Part shown: in pieces, positions 19,288 through 25,261 of the stretch
How positions within the stretch are numbered: the stretch's first letter is position 1
Layout of the letters: every line of letters begins with the position of its first letter
NCBI RefSeq assembly: GCF_001039355.2
Contig: NW_019775410.1
Coordinates: 38,037-63,297 of the forward strand
Reading direction: 5' to 3'
Source: Lingula anatina
Taxonomy: Eukaryota > Brachiopoda > Lingulata > Lingulida > Lingulidae
Length of the DNA: 25,261 nucleotides
The notes under the pieces: model-generated
The model's database searches: none
Told to the model about the DNA's origin: nothing
The model's input: the letters and a program-made list of their open reading frames with translations, nothing else
Made by a program: the position numbers and the translations under genes

Positions 19288-19982
19288 ACTGTACAATTGA
19301 TGGAGAATTCATTGAAAGGCATGACAGGCAACTAGACCTCTAATTTTCTGAATTTGTGGATAAATGATGATCACTTTTCAGCTTACCTTTGATGATTTGA
19401 ATGAAAGCTTAGATGGTTTCTAATAGTTTGCTGCTACCTATTTTGAAAATGATTATCTCCTTCAGCTTCTTCTCCCTAGTGGCTTAGATCAAAGCACAAG
19501 TTGGTTCTGTTCCAAGTTCCATATGTAACATAATCTTTGAATTGTTCATTAGATAACAGTTGCCTTTAAATGATAGATTTTGATCTCTTTTTATTTGCCT
19601 TGTATGCTGGTTTGAAATATCTGTTGTCATTTGTTACCTGCATTGCTTACATAAGTCAGAGGCAATTGAAAACTTTGAAATAAATAAATGAATAGTTTTG
19701 TTGAAGACAACTTTGATTAAAAAATTTCATTGCTGTTGCAGAGGGTAAAATATAGCCCTTCTTTAAACCGGAACAAGGGTTTCTATAGGTAATTGGTGGG
19801 GCAGATGGGCCAGGGGAAGAGAAGGGGTGAGGGGAAGGGGGGCACTAAGTAGAGCTGTTTTTGGCACCACATGGTGAATGGGGCAAATGGAGATGTATGG
19901 TCATCATCAGAGTAAGATGGGTCCAAGGTAACTGGTCAATATACAGAGATGCATGGTCATCATCAGGGTAAGATGGGCCCGT
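19288..19982 (+). repeat. Direct duplication, right copy
   Basis: Matches 18610-19282 with scattered substitutions and a few indels (for example an about 10-bp insertion near 19671 and extra sequence near 19778 and 19820). It leads into the full 56-bp array. Confidence 0.9.
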
Positions 19983-20477
19983 GGTAACTGGTCAATATAC
20001 AGTGATGTATGGTCATCTTCAGGGTAAGATAGGTCCAAGATGTTAACTGGTCAATATACAGAGATGCATGGTCATCATCAGAGTAAGATGGGTCCAAGGT
20101 AACTGGGCAATATACAGAGATGCATGGTCATCTTCAGAGTAAGATGGGTCCAAGGTAACTGGTCAATATACAGAGATGCATGGTCATCATCAGGGTAAGA
20201 TGGGTCCGTGGTAACTGGTCAATATACAGTGATGTATGGTCATCTTCAGGGTAAGATAGGTCCAAGATGTTACCTGGTCAATATACAGAGATGTATGGTC
20301 ATCTTCAGGGTAAGATGGGTCCAAGGTAACTGGTCAATATACAGAGATGTATGGTCATCTTCAGGGTAAGATAGGTCCAAGGTAACTGGTCAATATACAG
20401 AGATGTATGGTCATCTTTAGGGTAAGATGGGTCCAAGGTAACTGGTCAATATACAGAGATGGTCATCTTCATGAATG
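19871..20477 (+). repeat. 56-bp minisatellite, about 10-11 units
   Basis: Unit approximately GGTAACTGGTCAATATACAG, AGATG(C/T)ATGGTCATC(A/T)TCAG, GGTAAGATGGGTCCAA. Unit starts fall at 19927, 19983, 20042, 20098, 20154, 20210, 20269, 20325, 20381 and 20437, so the period is 56 with two 59-bp units. Two further units lie before the N (about 19205-19282). Confidence 0.93.
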
Positions 20478-22955
20478 GTTGTGAGTAATGATGCATGGAC
20501 ATAAAGGGATAGACACTCTATGTAGCCAAGGATGTACGAGCATCAAATAAATTAGAGAATCAATTTCCGCATCATTTACTGTCTTACATTACCATGACAA
20601 TTGTTGCTTTTCACTGAATCTTTTTTCATGGCTTCTGGGTCTTCCAGAAGAGGGTCTGAATTGTTCAAGTTTACATTGAGAGGCATTTGATTTTTTTTCT
20701 TTTGGAAGCTAGTCAAGAATGGATGGATCAACAAATATAACTTGGAATACTGTTAGAAAATATTTTTTGGATCTGATAATAGACATATCATACAGGAGAG
20801 GGTGTGTTGATATCAAATCCTAATTAATACACCCACAAGTAATTGTAGACATCATTGCAGGGACGAAAACAAGGAAACTTGGAATTTAATTTCCTTCAGT
20901 AGTGGTAAACATGATTAGGATTATAATTTATAGCCCCATGCAGAGAAGGTTTTGTCATGTGTCCATGTACCATTGGAAGTTGGATGCAATATTTTCACAC
21001 CTGTGAGGCAAATTAATATGTGATAATTAATATGTGTAAATTATGTAAAAGGCTTGTGATATATGGATCTAAATCTGTTTGTTGACTTTTAACCTGTGAC
21101 AGGATAGCTATACATGCAGAGTTAAAGGGGGGGGGGGGGGGGGGATCCATGGTATGGTTGCTCACACTTTCTGGAATGAAATTACCCCTCTGTAACTCTC
21201 CCATATGGTCCATTCTATCAGGCTTACACATTTGGGGCTACATTTGAACAAAGACATTTATTTACTGTTTTTTCATTTATTTACTACTTTTGTGTCGTTA
21301 TTTGAAAGCACCATGATCATAAAAAGAATAAAAAGAAAAGCACTCTATGAGGAACATATTGCTTTGTACCCCTCCCCCATCCCTCCTCTTTCAAGTTGTG
21401 AAGATTATGAATGTGCACCTGATGTTACACAACGTACCTTACTTGTTGTTGAGATTTGAAAATAAAATTTTGATTAAATAGAACTGCTGTATAAAATATC
21501 TCCATCATGTGGTAAATTTTTCCTCCATTTAATTAAACCAACAGATGCAAATGAGATATGCCTTTGTTGTGTGTTGAATATTTCAGCCACAGGACAACAG
21601 GACTATGGAAACTGGGGACATTTTACCTGCTTTATTGTCCTGTTATTGAGAAAACATTGACTTAAACTCAGTATAACAATTTTATGATGACCATGATGTA
21701 AAACCACATGAACTGAATATCCTTATGTGGTGCTTTTTACAGTGCCTCTTATGCAATTGACAGTGGTAAAACGGGTAATAATCATATATAATGTGACCAC
21801 ATTTGTGCTTATTTAAAAATGTTTATTTTATATTCTGTATCTCCTCTTTATAGCTGGTAATGGATCCTTTGCAATTCAGGTTGATGAAACCTTTTATCAT
21901 CATACTAAAAACACCATTTTTTGCTGCCGTAAGTTAACAAATAGTCCATTTCATATATTTGCCATAATCCTCTCAATTCCGTCTCAGTATATTTTACTGA
22001 GTATTGGGCTCTTACCATTGATGAGACTTTCTATTTTGCAATCATCAGCTGTAAATGACATCAACCAGTGGGTAACTAGAGGGTCCCATTGACTTATGAA
22101 TGTCAATTTTCAATCCTCATCCTTCTTGAAACAAAGTTATTATACTCAATGTTTCTTGATTTTTAACTTGCCAGACTTGCACATTTTCAACGAGATATGA
22201 ATCAAGTATTATTTACAAAGATTTGTCAACTGTGGTCATTACTCTCCAATAGGACCTTCTGTATAAGTAGTAGCACATCTTAACTTTACTTTATTAACTC
22301 AGGTGGCTTAATGCTGAGCTGTTGACTCAGTGATGCCTACAATGAACTGAAGATATTAGACACAGAACTATTTCTAGTGGTTCCCAGTGAAAGCACCTGA
22401 AGTATCATATAGGTGCAAAGATGTCTAAGTGGATTCACATGCCAGAGAGTGGACAGCCGTGGGTAGTGATCATTCCTTGCTCTGCCTAATGATGCATAAC
22501 TTTGCTAAATAACCACATCCACAATGTGCATATATCTTCATCTCTATTAGCATACAGTGAACACAGTGTAATGTCTGTATTGGTAATTTTGGCGGGATGG
22601 CTCAGGGACGGTAGTAGCACTGCGGTCAATTATGTGGACATTAATCTTGGTTTCAGTGGTCTGCCAATCAAATTAACGGAGCACAAGCAGTGGCAGCACT
22701 GTTCACTGGTGGTGGTTCTTTAATTAGATTATTATTATTCATGATTTATTGAGGTCAGGGCTCCATCTTCTGATCTTGTGAACATTTCTAGAATTTAGTG
22801 TTGTGTATCTGTCAGTACATGTCTATAGAACCACTACTGGTATTGTAATAGATGAAGAGAGAGAGAGGGATAATATGATGTGATGGTGTTGTTGTTCTGT
22901 AGTTGCAAAAGGCAGAAAATAATGCAGAGATGTAGTCTGTAGGTAGAAAAGAAAA
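20478..22955. other. Non-coding stretch
   Basis: No recognised gene. Contains an 18-base G-run at 21127-21144. Open frames at 21205-21459 and 22502-22723 have no recognised domain; the latter overlaps a GC-richer patch at about 22585-22720. Confidence 0.45.
21127..21144 (+). repeat. Poly(G) run, 18 bp
   Basis: Uninterrupted G18. Confidence 0.95.
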
Positions 22956-23028
22956 TAATAATAATGATTTGAAAATAGCGAGACTAGTCCTTTAATGATA
23001 GTATGTTGATGATGAGGAAGGCGAGTGA

Positions 23029-23144
23029 GATGATGACGGTGATGTTGATGATGATGATGATGGTGATGTTGATGATGATGATGGTGATGTTGATGATGAT
23101 GGTGATGTTGATGATGATGGTGATGATTTATGATGATGATGATA
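23029..23144 (+). repeat. GAT-type imperfect microsatellite
   Basis: Trinucleotide GAT/GGT/GTT array with a visible larger unit close to GATGTTGATGATGATGGT, repeated about four times. Confidence 0.9.
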
Positions 23145-24436
23145 TTAGGTTAGAAGCACATCAGGTCAGAAATCTGAGGTAGTTGTAAATAAAAATATGG
23201 AAGGTTTCAATAAAAGCACAGACTTTAGGAGAGGGATAAGAGGGGAGATTGGCAGAGTTTGAAAGAAAGTGAACATACAGAAAATCTAGCAGAGAAATCA
23301 GGTGAATCTTGTAAAATATTTAGAACAATTATGTTGCATTTTGAGGGAAAATGTCATTTCATGAATTTTTTGTATTACATATTGGATGAATAAAATGTTA
23401 ATCACAGGCTGTTGTCTCATATCAGGCAATTGATGGAAATTAACTTACTCTTATTAAAAAATAATACAACACGTTGCATTGCCTGTTTTAAATGTATAAA
23501 CTATTCAAGTTAAAACTTCATGCCATACTTCACATTGTCAGTATAGAGTGTAGAAATAGCAGCCTTAAAATATATGTGTCTTTTTACCATTGTGACCTGA
23601 ATGAAGATCTATAAAATGTGGACTTGTCAGATTTTTTTATCCCAACTGAATAATTCATTACTCAACCAAATGTATTTTTCCGGAACATGTTATCTTCCTA
23701 TAAAGGTGACAGCTATCGTTGACTATGCTTACCTATGTACTGTGACTATTGACATGCCCTCAGTAGTCTCAGATTGTACAATTAAGACCATTACCACCAC
23801 GGGTACAAAATATTTACTACTTCTTACGTGCAGATAAGATAACCTTATTCTGGTCTGTGTTTGTAAGATTCTGCTGACATTTTTGTATGTATATCCAGTT
23901 CGTGCAAGGGATCCAGTGTTTGTTAAGAGACTATTCAAATAAAGTTATCTTTCCTTAATTTGTCCAGTCAGAAGTCATGCGGTGTGACCGTTCATGAGAT
24001 CATTTTATTAGAACACACGCACTGACCTCGATTAAAAAGAATGAGGTTAAAATTTGAACCCTCGAAATCTACATAAGATCAAATTCTAAGGCATTCTTTG
24101 TGCAAAACACTATAAAAATAGCACATTCTTATATTTGGCTAGTATTCTTTATGCCAATTTCTTCTGTATTCAAGCAGTAAAAAAAATTCAAAGCATTGTT
24201 ATAGTTTTTTCTAGATATTTTTATCGACGAATCAACTTGGTGACCATCTCAAATTGTCCTGAGCCTCCATATGGGTTATGAAAACTAATTTTATTATAAC
24301 TGATGAAGCGACATTGTTTTAAGCATGGCACATTAAAATCATATTCTGCTACAAATCAGTCACAAAACATGTTTTATTTTGTTACTTCTTAATGATAATA
24401 ATTAATTTATTTCTTTTGATATCAGCCTCTTCTTGC

Positions 24437-24465
24437 CACATGTATGTCCACATGTCCACATGTAC
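24437..24465 (+). repeat. Three CCACATGT words in tandem
   Basis: CCACATGTATGT, CCACATGT, CCACATGT. Each contains the E-box-like CACATG. It may be a simple short repeat. Confidence 0.4.
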
Positions 24466-24846
24466 ATTGGTAGAAGTAGAGAATATTGCACTTCTTTCTG
24501 TATAACTATTTAAAAAATGTATTTTCAGAGTTTCAAAGTTTTTGATAATTAAAGCAGTAATGAGCTGAAAACTGAGCAATATGTACAGTTGATGGACACG
24601 TTAAAGGTAATCACGAAGAAACCATCTTAATATTTGGGGAAAATGCAGAAACAAGCCACCCACTTTTAAGCCAGTGCTTTTGTTTTCTAAGCAGTGCTGC
24701 CCCCACAAAAATGTCTGCTTGCACCAAATCTGTTATCTTAGGTGAAGACAATTTAGCAGCGATTTGCCTCAGGCTGGTGTGCATATAGACGTTTTTTACA
24801 CTACACACGTGTATTATGCTGTATGCTGTGATTGATAGCCAGAGGG

Positions 24847-24921
24847 GAGGAGAATGTTAAATGTTTAGTGATAGGCCAATCAGAGGATAGGAGGATGTTA
24901 AGTGATTAATGATAGGCCAAT
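24847..24921 (+). repeat. Imperfect tandem duplication with CCAAT words
   Basis: AGGAGAATGTTAAATG...GTGATAGGCCAAT at 24847-24880 is followed by AGGATGTTAAGTGATTAATGATAGGCCAAT (as two adjoining pieces) at 24891-24921. Each copy ends in GATAGGCCAAT. Confidence 0.6.
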
Positions 24922-25261
24922 TAAAAAGGAAGATCAAGGAGCCTGGTTGGTTGATTGAGTTGCTTGTTTGGAATTGTTGGTAACATCAGTAAATATGCTT
25001 AATTTGTCAATGGGTTTATTCAAACAACCTTTAAGTCTTCCCAATCTTTTGTTGTTGTGATATTATTTGCAAGGTATCCAAGAAGTCAATCTGTTAATCA
25101 AGAAAACAATTACTTGATAAATCAAAAACAAGCAGGAATTCCACTTGATATGGGAAATATGTTTGAGTTTATTTGGTATTCTAATATCAGTTAGATAGCA
25201 GGTCAGGTATATAGTCAGTACAGTACTGACAATGCAGGACAATGTATACTTGTCTGTAAAT

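Larger units (their letters stand above)
23145..25261. other. Non-coding stretch to window end
   Basis: AT-rich, apart from the small repeats listed. Short open frames at 23601-23837, 24382-24579 (minus) and 24611-24808 (minus) show no domains or splice structure I can support. Confidence 0.45.

Noticed and set aside
19079-19331. Minus-strand frames crossing the ambiguous base
   Set aside because: They span the N at a probable assembly join and overlap minisatellite units; residues include an unknown amino acid.
22502-22723. Open frame at 22502-22723 as a gene
   Set aside because: GC-richer locally, but the translation has no family signature and no supporting exon structure.

Overview
The window reads as metazoan nuclear DNA: AT-rich, dominated by non-coding sequence, with short spliced exons bounded by GT/AG, microsatellites, minisatellites and small inverted-repeat transposons. 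The one protein family I recognise with confidence is the ubiquitin C-terminal hydrolase UCHL3/UCHL1. Repeat style (a CCTCNGCCAAGGAGG-type element, foldback MITEs, heavy tandem repeats) fits a heterozygous marine invertebrate. I cannot name the species or phylum from sequence alone.

Layout. 1-2409: the 3' part of a UCHL3-like gene on the + strand. Five exons (275-360, 1047-1094, 1437-1512, 1954-2012, 2323-2409) join in frame into 117 C-terminal residues that match vertebrate UCHL3 (about residues 114-230) without a gap. They carry the active-site crossover loop, the catalytic His and the catalytic Asp; the catalytic Cys half lies upstream of the window. 2410-about 2573: 3' UTR. 7292-8165: a second copy of the last two exons and 3' UTR, about 5.5 kb downstream. 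Its penultimate exon is 17 bp shorter and breaks frame, but its last exon is intact, encodes the identical protein end and differs by one synonymous base, although the surrounding introns have diverged heavily. It may serve as an alternative last exon.

Between and beyond these lie repeats: a CCAAGG-type element (3987-4417), two copies of one foldback MITE family (4933-5177; 17727-17981), a different MITE with 48-bp inverted arms (13328-13504), a 32-bp minisatellite (about 18341-18618), a 56-bp minisatellite with four-unit higher-order structure (about 19871-20477), and several mono-, di- and trinucleotide tracts. A single ambiguous base at 19283 sits exactly at the junction of two about 680-bp near-identical direct copies, which suggests an assembly join or unmerged haplotypes.

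From 8166 to 25261 I find no gene that I can name. One GC-rich stretch (17630-17702) has the look of an exon of an unknown gene. The other open frames in the region are short, lack recognisable domains, and many are produced by tandem repeats.
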